A DNA stretch of 64,000 nt from an uncultured Candidatus Pelagibacter sp. (GTDB taxonomy: Bacteria; Pseudomonadota; Alphaproteobacteria; Pelagibacterales; Pelagibacteraceae): positions 1 to 64,000 of the forward strand of contig CAJQSQ010000021.1 of the NCBI GenBank assembly GCA_905616395.1. Direction: 5' to 3'. Numbering within the stretch: position 1 is the first letter of the stretch; each line of letters opens with the position of its first letter. A model generated the notes under the pieces. It did not search any database, had not been told where the DNA came from, and saw only the letters and a program-made list of their open reading frames with translations. The position numbers and the translations under genes were made by a program. Below are positions 18,207-31,574 of the stretch, piece by piece.

Positions 18207-19259
18207 ATGAAAAAATATTACACAAGAGCGTGTAATTTTGCTTATGGTAAATCTTCAGTTAAATTAGTTAAAAAAAAAAAAAATCTCCCACTAAACGGTA
18301 ATAAGAAAATTTCATTTGGGCAAATTGAAATCCTTACACGAACTTCAATCAAAATAATTGATCTTAAGGAGATAAAAAAATTACCTAAATCTCTGAAAGA
18401 AAAAATTAATAAAGATCTTAAGATTATTGTTAAAAAAAATAAAAATTTTTCAAGTTTAAATTTTAATAAAATTCCCAATATAATGGGTATATTAAATTTA
18501 ACACCAGATAGTTTTTCTGATGGGGGCAGGTTTAATAAAAAGAAAACAGGAATATCTCATGCAAAAAATTTATTTAAATCTGGGGCAGATATTGTTGATG
18601 TTGGTGGGGAGTCAACGAGGCCCGGATCTAAACCTGTAAGTAAAAAAGAAGAGTGGAATAGAATAAAAGAAATATTAAAAGATATTAATAAAGAAATCCC
18701 ACTATCATTAGATACAAGAAAATCAGAAATTATGAATAAAGGGATTCGAGCAGGAGTTAAACTTATAAATGATGTATCAGGGCTAAGCCATGACTCTAAA
18801 ACAGTCGATGTATTGAAAAAAAGTAAAACTCCATTTGTAATTCAACATTCACAAGGTACACCAGAACAAATGCAAAAAAATCCTAAATATAAAAATGAAT
18901 TATTAGATATTTATGATTTTTTTGAACAAAAGATTAAATTTTTAATATCTATGGGTATAAAACACAACAATATCATGATTGATCCAGGAATTGGCTTTGG
19001 AAAAAATTTGAAACATAATATGAATTTAATTAGGAGTATTTCTATTTTTCATACTCTTGGTTTTCCTATATTACTTGGGCTTTCTAGAAAAAAATTTATT
19101 AAGGATTTATCTGGAAAAAATGATAGCAAGGAAAGGTTAGGTGGAACAATAGCCTCTTCCATGTATGCAATAATGCAAGGAGTTCAAGTTCTAAGAATTC
19201 ATAACGTGAATGAATTAAGACAAAGTATAAAGGTATTTAAAGAATTATTAAAAAACTGA
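18207..19259 (+). CDS. folP: Dihydropteroate synthase
   Basis: 350 residues. DHPS condenses p-aminobenzoate with dihydropterin pyrophosphate. The TIM barrel begins near residue 92 with NIMGILNLTPDSFSDGG and contains DIVDVGGESTRPGS, SLDTRK, LINDVSG, IMIDPGIGFGK and a GLSRKKFI sulfonamide-loop segment. The first about 90 residues are an extra lysine-rich domain; comparable extensions are usual in alphaproteobacterial DHPS, so I do not treat it as a fusion of new function. TGATG links its stop to glmM. Confidence 0.95.
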   Translation: MKKYYTRACNFAYGKSSVKLVKKKKNLPLNGNKKISFGQIEILTRTSIKIIDLKEIKKLPKSLKEKINKDLKIIVKKNKNFSSLNFNKIPNIMGILNLTPDSFSDGGRFNKKKTGISHAKNLFKSGADIVDVGGESTRPGSKPVSKKEEWNRIKEILKDINKEIPLSLDTRKSEIMNKGIRAGVKLINDVSGLSHDSKTVDVLKKSKTPFVIQHSQGTPEQMQKNPKYKNELLDIYDFFEQKIKFLISMGIKHNNIMIDPGIGFGKNLKHNMNLIRSISIFHTLGFPILLGLSRKKFIKDLSGKNDSKERLGGTIASSMYAIMQGVQVLRIHNVNELRQSIKVFKELLKN

Positions 19260-20590
19260 TGACGAAAAAATATTTTGGAACAGATGGAATAAGAGGTGCC
19301 GTTAATAGTAAAAATATTAATGGAGATATGTTTTTTAAATTTGGTCTTGCAACAGGAACTTACTTTAAGACTGAAAAAAAAAAGAAACAAATAGCAATAA
19401 TTGCTAAAGATACGAGACTATCAGGGTACAGTTTAGAACCTGCGCTAGTATCAGGACTTACATCGGCTGGTATGCACGTTTATACATTAGGCCCACTTCC
19501 AACCAATGGCTTAGCGATGTTAACAAAGACCATGAAAGCTAACATGGGAATTATGATTACGGCATCTCATAACCCATATCATGACAATGGGTTAAAGCTA
19601 TTTGGACCCGATGGGTTAAAACTGTCAAATAAGATTGAAAAAAAAATTGAAACTTTAATTGATCAAAAAATTGAAAAATCTTTATCAAAACCAAAAAAAT
19701 TAGGTCGTGTAAAAAGGTTAGAAACTGCAAATAAAGATTATATAAAGATTTTAAAAAGTAATTTACCAAAAGATTTTAACCTTAGAGGTTTAAGAATAGT
19801 GATTGATTGTGCAAATGGTGCTGGATACAGGGCTGGGCCTGAATTGTTAAAATCTTTAGGTGCCAAAGTATTTTCGATTGGAACAAATCCTAATGGTCTT
19901 AATATTAATAAAAATTGTGGCTCTACTTTTCCAAATAAAATTAGATTAGCAGTAAAAAAATATAAAGCGCACATAGGAATTTCACTCGATGGAGATGCTG
20001 ATAGAATTATTATGTGTGATGAAAAAGGTACTGTAATTGACGGAGATCAAATAATTGCTGCAATAGCAATGAGATGGAAAAGAAAAAAAATGTTAAGAGG
20101 AGGTGTGGTTGGCACTTTAATGTCTAACTATGGATTAGAAAAATTTTTTAAACTACATAATATAAAATTCTTAAGATCAAATGTAGGAGACCGTTTCGTA
20201 AAAGAGAAAATGCAAAAAAATAATTTTAATTTAGGTGGTGAACAATCTGGTCATATTATTCTAGGTAAATTTGCAACTACTGGAGATGGCTTACTAGTTG
20301 CCTTAGAAGTTTTATTTTCATTGAGAAAAGGAAAAAAAGCTAGTAATTTTTTTAATACCTTTAAGAAAACTCCACAAATATTGGAAAATATTGATGTTAA
20401 AGACAAAAGTATAATTAAAAATATTAATATTAAGAATTCTATAAAATTAGCAGAAAAATTAATTAAAGGACAAGGTAGAATATTAGTTAGAAGCTCAGGA
20501 ACTGAATCTAAAATCAGAGTTATGGGAGAGAGTGATAATAGTAGATTACTTCAAAAATGTTTAAAAATTATATTAAAAAAAATTAAATAA
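19259..20590 (+). CDS. glmM: Phosphoglucosamine mutase
   Basis: 443 residues; converts glucosamine-6-phosphate to glucosamine-1-phosphate for peptidoglycan and lipid A. The FGTDGIRG start, the active phosphoserine loop TASHNPYHDNGLKLF, the metal loop SLDGDADR, the sugar loop GGEQSGHI and the C-terminal phosphate loop VRSSGTESKIRVM are all in order. It is coupled to folP through a one-base overlap (TGATG), and thiD follows after one base. Confidence 0.97.
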   Translation: MTKKYFGTDGIRGAVNSKNINGDMFFKFGLATGTYFKTEKKKKQIAIIAKDTRLSGYSLEPALVSGLTSAGMHVYTLGPLPTNGLAMLTKTMKANMGIMITASHNPYHDNGLKLFGPDGLKLSNKIEKKIETLIDQKIEKSLSKPKKLGRVKRLETANKDYIKILKSNLPKDFNLRGLRIVIDCANGAGYRAGPELLKSLGAKVFSIGTNPNGLNINKNCGSTFPNKIRLAVKKYKAHIGISLDGDADRIIMCDEKGTVIDGDQIIAAIAMRWKRKKMLRGGVVGTLMSNYGLEKFFKLHNIKFLRSNVGDRFVKEKMQKNNFNLGGEQSGHIILGKFATTGDGLLVALEVLFSLRKGKKASNFFNTFKKTPQILENIDVKDKSIIKNINIKNSIKLAEKLIKGQGRILVRSSGTESKIRVMGESDNSRLLQKCLKIILKKIK

Positions 20591-20591
20591 A

Positions 20592-23586
<2,995 letters not shown>

Positions 23587-23628
23587 AAGTTGTATTTATT
23601 TAATTAACTATATTATTATTTCAAGGCT

Positions 23629-24609
23629 TTATTTGCTAGTGTTTCTGAGTAATACTAAAATATTTTCAAGTTCTTGTGGCAAAATTGAGGTAAAAGTCAT
23701 CTCTTTGTTAGTTTTTGGATGAATGAAGCCCAGTGTTTGAGCGTGTAGAAACTGTCTATCCAATTTATAAATTAGATTTTCTAAACTAGTATCGATATTT
23801 TTAAGTTTTTTGTATTTCTTTTTATATTTACCATCACCCATAATACTATTACCCATATGCGTCATGTGAACTCTTATCTGATGTGTTCTACCCGTTTCCA
23901 ATCTACATTCGACCAAACTTAATGTGGGTGTCTTATCATTTTCAAAAATCTCTATTGTTTTATAATTGGTTATAGCTCTTTTACCTTTTGAACTACTAAC
24001 CTCCATCATTTGCCTATTTTTTGAGCTTCTAGTTATGAAAGTATCAATTTTTCCAGATGAAGGTCTAAGTTTCCCCCAAATTAAAAGTTGATAAGCTCTT
24101 GTTATCGTGTGCTCACTAAATTGATGAGATAAATTTTCATGTGATACGTTATTTTTAGCTATAACTATTAATCCAGAAGTATCTTTGTCTATTCTATGTA
24201 CAATACCAGGTCTTAACTCATCTCCAATTGTAGATAATGAATCTTTATTGTAATGCATTAATGCATTAACAATTGTTTCATCATAATTACCTGCTCCTGG
24301 GTGCATAATTATTCCAGCTGGCTTGTCAATTATTAATAAATCATCATCCTCATAAACAATTTGTAATTTAAAATTATATGGCTTTAAGGATGCTTCTTTA
24401 GGTTTTGGAATTTGAAGATCAATCTTATCACCGGTGGATATTTTTTTTGAAGGACTGTTAACGATTATATTATTTAATTTTAATTTTTCTTTAAGGATTA
24501 AATTTTTGATTCTAGTTCTACTAATCAACCGCTCTCTTTTATTGACGAATACATCAAGTCGAAGGTTATTTTCATCCATCTCAACTATTAAATTAATGTT
24601 TTTTTCCAT
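23629..24609 (-). CDS. rluD: Ribosomal large-subunit pseudouridine synthase, RluD family
   Basis: 326 residues: an N-terminal S4 RNA-binding domain (LDVFVNKRERLISRTRIKNLI) followed by the RluA/RluD catalytic domain with PGIVHRIDKDTSGLIVIAKN, whose Asp in HRIDKDTSG is the nucleophile, and RLETGRTHQIRVHMTHMG. RluD modifies U1911/1915/1917 of 23S helix 69. An upstream in-frame ATG at 24660 would place 17 codons inside the opposite-strand tRNA-Arg; the ATG at 24609 avoids this and begins just before the S4 domain. RluC-type specificity cannot be excluded. Confidence 0.9.
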   Translation of the reverse strand: MEKNINLIVEMDENNLRLDVFVNKRERLISRTRIKNLILKEKLKLNNIIVNSPSKKISTGDKIDLQIPKPKEASLKPYNFKLQIVYEDDDLLIIDKPAGIIMHPGAGNYDETIVNALMHYNKDSLSTIGDELRPGIVHRIDKDTSGLIVIAKNNVSHENLSHQFSEHTITRAYQLLIWGKLRPSSGKIDTFITRSSKNRQMMEVSSSKGKRAITNYKTIEIFENDKTPTLSLVECRLETGRTHQIRVHMTHMGNSIMGDGKYKKKYKKLKNIDTSLENLIYKLDRQFLHAQTLGFIHPKTNKEMTFTSILPQELENILVLLRNTSK

Positions 24610-24632
24610 AAAATGTAATATTAATACTATAT

Positions 24633-24709
24633 GCGCTGCTAGCTCAACTGGATAGAGCACCAGATTTCGAATCTGGGGGTTATAGGTTCGACTCCTATGT
24701 GGCGCACCA
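24633..24709 (+). tRNA. tRNA-Arg (anticodon TCG)
   Basis: 77 bases with encoded CCA. The acceptor arm GCGCTGC pairs with GTGGCGC (two G-U pairs), the D arm has GCTC/GAGC, the anticodon arm CCAGA/TCTGG encloses TTTCGAA giving anticodon TCG (reads CGA and related CGN codons), and the T arm is ATAGG-TTCGACT-CCTAT. It is read on the plus strand between divergent rluD and convergent tsaC. No T-rich terminator follows within the 16 bases before the tsaC stop. Confidence 0.95.
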
Positions 24710-24725
24710 TAATTAGATTAAGCAT

Positions 24726-25658
24726 TTAATATCTAGAAGCCCTCTGCAATCTATCATTTATAGCTTTTCCCAACCCTTTATTATAAATTTTTTCGACAGC
24801 AATAGATTTATATCCTTTATTTTTTATTTTTCTTAAACAAGAATACAGGTTTTTTGCAGCTTCATCTAAGTTATTTTTAGTAGTTAAATAAAAATAATTT
24901 TTTAATTTATTTTTTCTTTTTTTAATTACTATAAATGCTTCGTTATCTTTTGGTTTAATTATATTCATTCTCAGGGGGATACCTGGAGAATAATGTAGAA
25001 GAGATTGGCCTGGTGCTATTTTCTTCTTAGGGTTAATGGCTATATTTAATTTAACTCCTAAAGTTTTTTGAATTTTTAAGATATCTAAACCACCCAATCT
25101 TAGTATAGATGGTCTGCCTGTAAGGTTAACTATTGTAGATTCTATTCCAATAGTGCATGCACCTCCGTCTAAAATGTATTTAATTTTATTACCAAATTCT
25201 TCCTTAACATCTTTTGCTTTAACGGGACTTAATTTTGTTGTGATATTAGCACTAGGCGCAGCTAATGGATAATCTAACTGTTTTAGTAAATTCTTAAATA
25301 GCGCATGTTTTGGAAACCTTACTGCTAAATTTTTTTTATTATTAGTAACATATTTAGAAATCTTAGAATCCTTCCTTAATTGTAATACATATGTTATGGG
25401 GCCAGGAGAAAATTTTTTATAAAGTTTAGTAAAATTATCACTTATTAAGCAATCTTTTTTAAGAGAATCGATATCGTGATAATGGACAATTAGAGGGTTA
25501 TTTTTTGGTCTTTTTTTTAAATTAAAAATCTTTTTTACTGCTGAATCCTTGTATGCATTAGCTGCTAGTCCATAAACAGTTTCAGTAGGTACGCCAATAC
25601 AGTAATTTTTATCAAGGTATTTTTTTGCTTTTTTGATATTTGATTGATTGGATTTCAT
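24726..25658 (-). CDS. tsaC: L-threonylcarbamoyladenylate synthase (Sua5 type)
   Basis: 310 residues: the YrdC/TsaC catalytic domain plus a C-terminal Sua5 domain, so this is the long form. VPTETVYGLAANA, FNLKKRPKNNPLIVH, LAVRFPKH, LAAPSANITTKLSP and GIESTIVNLTG trace the nucleotide and threonine sites. It makes threonylcarbamoyl-AMP from Thr, bicarbonate and ATP, for t6A37 of ANN-decoding tRNAs. It is divergent from xseB with 20 bases between. Confidence 0.93.
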   Translation of the reverse strand: MKSNQSNIKKAKKYLDKNYCIGVPTETVYGLAANAYKDSAVKKIFNLKKRPKNNPLIVHYHDIDSLKKDCLISDNFTKLYKKFSPGPITYVLQLRKDSKISKYVTNNKKNLAVRFPKHALFKNLLKQLDYPLAAPSANITTKLSPVKAKDVKEEFGNKIKYILDGGACTIGIESTIVNLTGRPSILRLGGLDILKIQKTLGVKLNIAINPKKKIAPGQSLLHYSPGIPLRMNIIKPKDNEAFIVIKKRKNKLKNYFYLTTKNNLDEAAKNLYSCLRKIKNKGYKSIAVEKIYNKGLGKAINDRLQRASRY

Positions 25659-25678
25659 GTATTAATAATTATTATTAT

Positions 25679-25924
25679 ATGAAAGATAAAAATTTACTAC
25701 CTGATAATAACACACAGTCTCTTGAGGAGCTAACAAAAGAAGCAAATAATATTATTGAATCTTTAGAGACAGAAAAAGACCTACAGAATTCAATCGATTC
25801 ATACCAACAGTTATTAAAACTAAATAATACTATTGAAAAAAAATTCCATAAAACCTCAAAAATGATCAATGAAGAAACGAAAAAAAAAATTAACAATATA
25901 AATTCAAAAAAAAATGCAAAATAA
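25679..25924 (+). CDS. xseB: Exodeoxyribonuclease VII small subunit
   Basis: 81 residues from the ATG at 25679; a further upstream in-frame ATG at 25640 lies within the opposite-strand tsaC start and is unlikely. Helical, with SLEELTKEANNIIESLE and a following helix, as in XseB, which coats the coiled-coil arms of XseA in the single-strand nuclease. The xseB-ispA-dxs order matches many proteobacteria, and this context supports an otherwise short match. xseA is not in the window. It overlaps ispA by 11 bases. Confidence 0.8.
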   Translation: MKDKNLLPDNNTQSLEELTKEANNIIESLETEKDLQNSIDSYQQLLKLNNTIEKKFHKTSKMINEETKKKINNINSKKNAK

Positions 25925-26786
25925 ACTTGCTAGAATAGCAAAAGATACAAACTTATTTTTAAAGAGATTTATTAAGGAACAGAAGAAAACAGAATTAGTT
26001 GCAGCTATGAAGTATGGCTTATTTCCAGGCGGAAAAAAAATTAGATCAAAAATTTTAATAGATATAGGGGCTATATTTAAGATTAATTATAAAACATTAA
26101 TTGCTATTGGTGCAGCAGTTGAATGCATTCATGCTTATTCATTAATACATGATGATTTACCCTGCATGGATGATGACAAGATAAGAAGGGGAAAATTTTC
26201 TACACATGTTAAATTCGGAGAATCCACAGCAGTACTTGCAGGAAACTCACTTTTAACATTGGCTTTTGAAATTTTGGTTAGTTCAAGCTTAAAGATTAAT
26301 GAAAAAATAAAAGTAGACTTGGTTAAAAAATTATCTGAGTCTTCTGGACATCTAGGAATAGCTGGTGGTCAATATTTAGATCTCAGTTTTGAAAAAAAAA
26401 ATGTTTCTAAAAGTAAAATCATAAATATGGAAATAAAAAAAACGGGTAAGCTTTTTAGCTTCTGTTGCGCAGTCCCAACTATTATTAGGAGAAAAAATAA
26501 TAAACAAATAAAGTTTTTTGAAAATATAGGTTTAAATATTGGACTTTTATTTCAAATTGCTGATGATTTAATAGACTTTAAAGGATCTACTGTCATTGCT
26601 GGCAAAATAACAGGGAAAGACAAAAAAAAAGGTAAAGCTACTTTAATCAGTTTACTAGGATATCAAAATGCTATTAAATATGCTGACAAAATTAAGTCCA
26701 AAATTATTAAAGATTTAAATAAATATAGCTCAAACACTAATAGTTTAGATGAAACCTTGAGCTACATTTTAAACAGAAATAAATGA
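25914..26786 (+). CDS. ispA: Polyprenyl (farnesyl/geranylgeranyl) diphosphate synthase
   Basis: 290-residue short-chain trans-prenyltransferase. First aspartate-rich motif [22 protein letters not shown] and second motif [12 protein letters not shown] bind the Mg-diphosphate; GGKKIRSKI binds IPP. The small Ser/His-Ala-Tyr residues before the first motif (HAYSLIHDD) suggest a C15-C20 product. Between xseB and dxs, with four-base overlap to dxs. In a proteorhodopsin-bearing cell its product also feeds carotenoid and retinal synthesis, although no crt or blh gene is in the window. Confidence 0.93.
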   Translation: MQNKLARIAKDTNLFLKRFIKEQKKTELVAAMKYGLFPGGKKIRSKILIDIGAIFKINYKTLIAIGAAVECIHAYSLIHDDLPCMDDDKIRRGKFSTHVKFGESTAVLAGNSLLTLAFEILVSSSLKINEKIKVDLVKKLSESSGHLGIAGGQYLDLSFEKKNVSKSKIINMEIKKTGKLFSFCCAVPTIIRRKNNKQIKFFENIGLNIGLLFQIADDLIDFKGSTVIAGKITGKDKKKGKATLISLLGYQNAIKYADKIKSKIIKDLNKYSSNTNSLDETLSYILNRNK

Positions 26787-28699
26787 TGCAAAATTATAAA
26801 TTTTTAAAAGATATTAATTTTCCTTCTGATTTAAGAAAATTGTCAGAGAATAACCTTCAAGAAGTTTCTAATGAAGTTAGAAAAGAAATGATTGATGCGG
26901 TATCTGAAACGGGAGGACATCTAGGTGCAGGTCTCGGGGTTGTTGAACTGACTGTTGCCTTACATTACGTATTCGACACTCCAAATGACAGGCTAATTTG
27001 GGACGTGGGTCATCAAACTTATCCACATAAAATTTTAACTGGAAGAAAGTCAAAAATTAAAACTTTGAGACAAGGTAACGGATTATCTGGTTTTACAAAA
27101 AGATCTGAGAGTGAGTATGATCCATTTGGTGCAGCACATAGCTCAACGTCAATATCATCAGCCCTAGGCATGGCAGAAGCAAATAAGTTATCCAATAAAT
27201 TAAACAATGTAGTTGCTGTCATAGGAGATGGTGCAATCAGTGCGGGTATGGCATATGAGGCTATGAATAATGCAGGTGCCTCAAAAACTAAAATGATTGT
27301 TATTTTAAATGATAACGATATGTCAATTGCAAAACCAGTAGGAGCTATGAGAACTTATTTAGCTAAGCTTTTAACAGGAAAAATTTATTTTAGTTTAAGA
27401 GAAACCTTTAAATTAATAGTTTCTGCTTTTTCTAAAAGATTTAGTGCAAAAGCTGGAAAAGCTGAGGATTTTTTAAGATCAGCTGTAACTGGTGGCACTC
27501 TTTTTAATTCTTTAGGTTTTTATTATGTTGGTCCAATAGATGGACATGATTTGTCTACACTCATACCAATTTTAAAAAATGCAAGAGACACAAAGCATCA
27601 AGGCCCAATAATGATTCATGTAAAAACCCAAAAAGGTAAAGGCTATTCTTATGCTGAAAAAGCTAGTGATCATTATCATGGTGTTTCAAAATTTAATGTT
27701 GTGACTGGTGAACAAGTGAAAAGTGGAACAAACCTTCCAGCTTATACAAAAGTTTTTGCAAACACTTTAGTTAAACACGCAGAAAGAGACAGTAAAGTCG
27801 TAGGAGTTACTGCTGCTATGCCAGGTGGAACAGGTATGGATATTTTTGCTAAAGATTTTCCAAAAAGAATGTTCGATGTTGGAATTGCTGAACAGCATGG
27901 AGTCACTTTTGCCGCTGGTCTAGCAACGGAAGGTTATAAACCATATGTTGCAATCTATTCGACTTTTTTGCAAAGAGCTTATGATCAAGTTGTTCACGAT
28001 GTAGCTATTCAAAGTTTACCTGTAAGATTTATAATTGATAGAGCAGGCTTGGTAGGTGCTGATGGATCAACCCATGCTGGTTCATTTGATATTACTTATC
28101 TTTCTACTCTTCCTAATTTTATAGTAATGGCACCAAGTGATGAATCAGAACTAGTTAAAATGATAAATACCTCGACAATTATTAATGACAAACCTTGTGC
28201 TATTAGATACCCAAGAGGAACTGGTATTGGAGTGGAATTACCATCTATAGATGAGAAAATAAAAATAGGTAAAGGAAGAGTTATTCAAGAGGGAAAACAG
28301 GTTTGTATTTTAAGCATAGGAACTAGACTAGAAGAATGTAAAATTGCAGCTGTAGAATTAAAGAATAAAGGAATTGAGTCAACGATAGTTGACGCTCGTT
28401 TTGCCAAACCTTTGGACCAAGAGCTTATTTTAAAGTGCGCAAGAGAACATGAGGTAATGATTACTGTTGAAGAGGGCTCTATTGGAGGTTTTGGTTCTCA
28501 TGTAGAAAATTTATTATCAGAAAAAGGTATATTCGATAAAGGTTTAAAATTTAGAGCTATGATATTGCCTGATATTTTTATTGAACAAGACAGTCCAAAA
28601 AAAATGTATGATGTTGCTGGTCTTAATGCATCTCAAATATCAAAAAAAATACTAGATATTTTATTTACAAAAGAGTCGATAAAAGTAGTTGAAAATTAA
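26783..28699 (+). CDS. dxs: 1-deoxy-D-xylulose-5-phosphate synthase
   Basis: 638 residues; thiamine-diphosphate enzyme starting the MEP isoprenoid pathway from pyruvate and glyceraldehyde-3-phosphate. [16 protein letters not shown], the ThDP motif [18 protein letters not shown] ending in [15 protein letters not shown], the pyrimidine-domain glutamate in [16 protein letters not shown], and [17 protein letters not shown] are all present. Starts ATGATG, so M1 or M2. It belongs to the xseB-ispA-dxs unit and needs thiamine, itself only partly made by genes seen here. Confidence 0.97.
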   Translation: MMQNYKFLKDINFPSDLRKLSENNLQEVSNEVRKEMIDAVSETGGHLGAGLGVVELTVALHYVFDTPNDRLIWDVGHQTYPHKILTGRKSKIKTLRQGNGLSGFTKRSESEYDPFGAAHSSTSISSALGMAEANKLSNKLNNVVAVIGDGAISAGMAYEAMNNAGASKTKMIVILNDNDMSIAKPVGAMRTYLAKLLTGKIYFSLRETFKLIVSAFSKRFSAKAGKAEDFLRSAVTGGTLFNSLGFYYVGPIDGHDLSTLIPILKNARDTKHQGPIMIHVKTQKGKGYSYAEKASDHYHGVSKFNVVTGEQVKSGTNLPAYTKVFANTLVKHAERDSKVVGVTAAMPGGTGMDIFAKDFPKRMFDVGIAEQHGVTFAAGLATEGYKPYVAIYSTFLQRAYDQVVHDVAIQSLPVRFIIDRAGLVGADGSTHAGSFDITYLSTLPNFIVMAPSDESELVKMINTSTIINDKPCAIRYPRGTGIGVELPSIDEKIKIGKGRVIQEGKQVCILSIGTRLEECKIAAVELKNKGIESTIVDARFAKPLDQELILKCAREHEVMITVEEGSIGGFGSHVENLLSEKGIFDKGLKFRAMILPDIFIEQDSPKKMYDVAGLNASQISKKILDILFTKESIKVVEN

Positions 28700-28709
28700 A
28701 TTTAAAAAA

Positions 28710-29792
28710 TTAGCTACACTGAGCTTTATTCATTAGATAATGGTCTAATAAAACACAATTCATCATTGCTTCTCCTACAGGAACTGCACGAATGCCAACA
28801 CAAGGGTCATGCCGACCTTTAACAGAAATCGTAGTATTTTTTCCAAACTTATCTATAGTTTTTCTAGTTGTTAAAATTGATGAAGTTGGTTTAACAGCAA
28901 ATGAAACAACAATTTCTTGTCCCGTTGAAATACCACCAAGAATTCCACCTGCATTATTAGAATTAAATTTTAATTTTTTACCTTTTTGTGAAATTTCGTC
29001 TGAGTTTTGTTCTCCACTTAATTGCGCAGAGTTCATTCCTGAACCAATGTTAACACCTTTAACAGCATTAATACTCATCATTGCAGAAGCTATATCCATA
29101 TCTAGTTTAGAATAAATTGGAGCACCTAAGCCAACAGGAATCCCCCTAGCTCTTACTTCGATAATTGCACCACAAGATGATCCAGACTTCCTTATATCTA
29201 GCAAATATTTTTCCCAAAGTTTTAGCATATTTTTATCAGGACAAAAAAACGGATTTTTATTAATTGTTAGATCGTTCCATTTGCTAGTATCACATCCCAA
29301 TATTCCTAGTTGAGTAACAGCACCTACAACTTTAAATTTTTTACCTAATTTATTCTCTAAAACTTTTTTCGCGATTGCACCTGCAGCAACTCTTGCAGCT
29401 GTTTCTCTTGCAGAGGATCTTCCACCACCACGATAATCTCTTATTCCATATTTCTTAAAATATGTAAAATCAGCATGTCCAGGTCTAAATTTATCTTTGA
29501 TATTTCCATAATCTTTTGATCTCATGTCTTGATTATAAATAATTAAAGAAATAGGCGTTCCAGTTGTTTTGCCCTCAAATACACCCGATAAAATTTGCAC
29601 TTTATCATCTTCTTTTCTCTGTGTTGTAAATTTTGATTGTCCTGGTTTTCTTTTATCTAGCTCAACTTGAATATCTTGTTCTTTTAAGTTTATATTAGGT
29701 GGGCAACCATCAACAACACAACCTAATGCTGGGCCATGAGATTCTCCCCATGTTGTGAAACGAAATTGCTTTCCAAAAGTATTAAATGACAT
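28710..29792 (-). CDS. aroC: Chorismate synthase
   Basis: 360 residues; FMN-dependent last step of the shikimate pathway. [46 protein letters not shown] and the C-terminal [17 protein letters not shown] match the three PROSITE-type signatures. It is convergent with dxs (10 bases between stops) and divergent from pdxH with a 33-base spacer that contains TATACT upstream of aroC. Confidence 0.97.
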   Translation of the reverse strand: MSFNTFGKQFRFTTWGESHGPALGCVVDGCPPNINLKEQDIQVELDKRKPGQSKFTTQRKEDDKVQILSGVFEGKTTGTPISLIIYNQDMRSKDYGNIKDKFRPGHADFTYFKKYGIRDYRGGGRSSARETAARVAAGAIAKKVLENKLGKKFKVVGAVTQLGILGCDTSKWNDLTINKNPFFCPDKNMLKLWEKYLLDIRKSGSSCGAIIEVRARGIPVGLGAPIYSKLDMDIASAMMSINAVKGVNIGSGMNSAQLSGEQNSDEISQKGKKLKFNSNNAGGILGGISTGQEIVVSFAVKPTSSILTTRKTIDKFGKNTTISVKGRHDPCVGIRAVPVGEAMMNCVLLDHYLMNKAQCS

Positions 29793-29825
29793 TATCTATA
29801 GTATATAGATTATTTTGTTAAAATT

Positions 29826-30452
29826 ATGAATCAAAAAAACTCATTAGGCCTTAATAAATGCTTTTTAGATAAAACTGATCCAATAGATTTATTTGAAGTT
29901 TGGATGAATGAAGCAAAAAAAACAGAATTAAATGATCCAAATGCAGTAGCATTAGCCACATCAGATCAAAATAATTCTCCATCAATTAGAATGGTCTTGT
30001 TAAAAGACTTTAATAAAAATGGATTTGTTTTTTATACCAATCTAAATAGTCAAAAAGGAAAGGAGTTAAAAAATAACCCTAAGACATCAATGTGTTTTCA
30101 TTGGAAAAGCCTTTTAAGACAAGTAAGAATTAATGGAGTGGTAGAAAAAGTTTCTAATGAAGTGGCAGATGAATATTATAATAGTAGAGGTTATGAAAGC
30201 AGAATTGGAGCATGGGCCTCAAAACAAAGCACAATATTAAATAATAGAGATGAACTTTTAAACTCAATAGAAGAATATAAGAATAAATATAGTAATAAAA
30301 ATAATGTTCCAAGACCAGAGCATTGGTCAGGTTGGAATTTAATGCCTACAAGTATAGAATTTTGGTTGGATGGAGATAGTAGAATTCACGAAAGATTAAA
30401 ATATACTAAAGATAATGTGGGTAACTGGGTTAAATCTTTATTAAGTCCTTAA
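29826..30452 (+). CDS. pdxH: Pyridoxamine 5'-phosphate oxidase
   Basis: 208 residues; FMN flavoprotein oxidising pyridoxamine or pyridoxine phosphate to pyridoxal phosphate. PNAVALATSD, RMVLLKDFNKNGFVFYTNLNSQKG, FHWKSLLRQVRINGVVEK, ESRIGAWASKQS, and PEHWSGWNLMP with C-terminal RIHERLKY give the FMN and PLP sites. The stop overlaps the ispB stop on the opposite strand (TTAA at 30449-30452). Confidence 0.96.
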   Translation: MNQKNSLGLNKCFLDKTDPIDLFEVWMNEAKKTELNDPNAVALATSDQNNSPSIRMVLLKDFNKNGFVFYTNLNSQKGKELKNNPKTSMCFHWKSLLRQVRINGVVEKVSNEVADEYYNSRGYESRIGAWASKQSTILNNRDELLNSIEEYKNKYSNKNNVPRPEHWSGWNLMPTSIEFWLDGDSRIHERLKYTKDNVGNWVKSLLSP

Positions 30453-31462
30453 AAGGTTCTTTGTAGACTAAACGAGGTGAGACTTTCCAAAATCTTTTTT
30501 TCATCACTATCTTTGAAGACCGTTAAAGAATTTGATGCAAGGTTAATAAAATGTTCAGCTTTTTTGTAGCATTCATTGATTATATTATATTTCCTAATAA
30601 GCTCTAATGTAAAATTGAAATCTTCATTTGATCTTATTTCTTGTTTAAAAATATTTTTTAATTTATCTTTTTCTGTTGATGATACATTTTGAAATAATAA
30701 AATCACAGGTAGAGTAATTTTACCTTCAAGAAAATCTTTACCAATTTTTTTGCCAAAAAATTTTAGATCAGAATTATAATCTAAGGTGTCATCGGCAATT
30801 TGAAAGGTTAAGCCTAAGTTTTTTCCATAAAATTCTAGTGCTTCTTTTTCTTTAGTTTCTTTGTTTGATAAAATTGCACCAACCTTAGTGGCTGCAGAGA
30901 AAAGTTCAGCTGTTTTTGCTGTAATAATTTTAAAATAGGTTTCCTCTAACATGTCAATTTCGCCTTTGTGCTGTAGTTGCAATACCTCTCCCTGAGCAAT
31001 CTTTGATGAGGTTGAAGACAAAAGTTTTAAAACTTCAATATTCCCATCATCGACCATCATCTCAAAACATCTACTTAAAAGATAGTCTCCAATTAATACA
31101 GATGAGTGATTTCCCCAAATTGAATTTAATGTTTTTTTACCTCTTCTAATATTTCCAAGATCAATGACATCATCATGCATTAAAGTTGCTCCATGTATCA
31201 TTTCTACGCATGCAGCTAAATTAATATCCCTACCTCCTTTAGTATAGCCACACAATTTAGCTGACCCAAGAGTTAATAGGGCTCTTAATCTTTTTCCACC
31301 AGTGTCGATATGATATTCTGTCATTTTCTGAACCAGATCTACTTCACTAAAGAGTTTTGATTTAATTTTTTCTTCAACTAAAACTAACTTTTCATCAACT
31401 GAATCCTTTAGTTGATAATATGAATTATTTATTTGGTTTCTTAGCTGGACTACAGTTCCCAT
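30449..31462 (-). CDS. ispB: Long-chain polyprenyl diphosphate synthase
   Basis: 337-residue trans-prenyltransferase, longer than IspA. GGKRLRALLTLGSAKL, first motif MHDDVIDLGNIRRGKKT and second motif FQIADDTLDYNSD are intact. The Ala-Thr upstream of the first motif (MIHGATLMHDD) in place of bulky residues is typical of octaprenyl/decaprenyl synthases that make the ubiquinone side chain. Chain length cannot be set from sequence alone. It is divergent from the S49 peptidase gene. Confidence 0.92.
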   Translation of the reverse strand: MGTVVQLRNQINNSYYQLKDSVDEKLVLVEEKIKSKLFSEVDLVQKMTEYHIDTGGKRLRALLTLGSAKLCGYTKGGRDINLAACVEMIHGATLMHDDVIDLGNIRRGKKTLNSIWGNHSSVLIGDYLLSRCFEMMVDDGNIEVLKLLSSTSSKIAQGEVLQLQHKGEIDMLEETYFKIITAKTAELFSAATKVGAILSNKETKEKEALEFYGKNLGLTFQIADDTLDYNSDLKFFGKKIGKDFLEGKITLPVILLFQNVSSTEKDKLKNIFKQEIRSNEDFNFTLELIRKYNIINECYKKAEHFINLASNSLTVFKDSDEKKILESLTSFSLQRTF

Positions 31463-31506
31463 AAAAAATAAGTTAGTATAATTAAGTTATATTTATTACT
31501 TATCAA

Positions 31507-31534
31507 TTGACGCACCTTAATCTTCAACTATAAG
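31507..31534 (+). promoter_or_regulatory. Promoter of the S49 peptidase gene
   Basis: TTGACG at 31507-31512 and TATAAG at 31529-31534, 16 bases apart, lie 40 bases before the ATG at 31575, which also has AAGGA at 31564-31568. One of the better sigma-70-like matches in the window. It could also serve glyQ-glyS-ppdK, which are joined to the peptidase by overlaps. Confidence 0.65.
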
Positions 31535-31574
31535 TAGTCTTTATATTAAATCAAAAACTCTATAAGGATTAATA

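Noticed and set aside
18207..18480. N-terminal lysine-rich extension of folP as a novel fused domain
   Set aside because: Comparable extensions are usual in alphaproteobacterial dihydropteroate synthases.
24610..24660. rluD start at 24660
   Set aside because: It overlaps the acceptor, D and part of the anticodon arm of a complete tRNA-Arg on the other strand.
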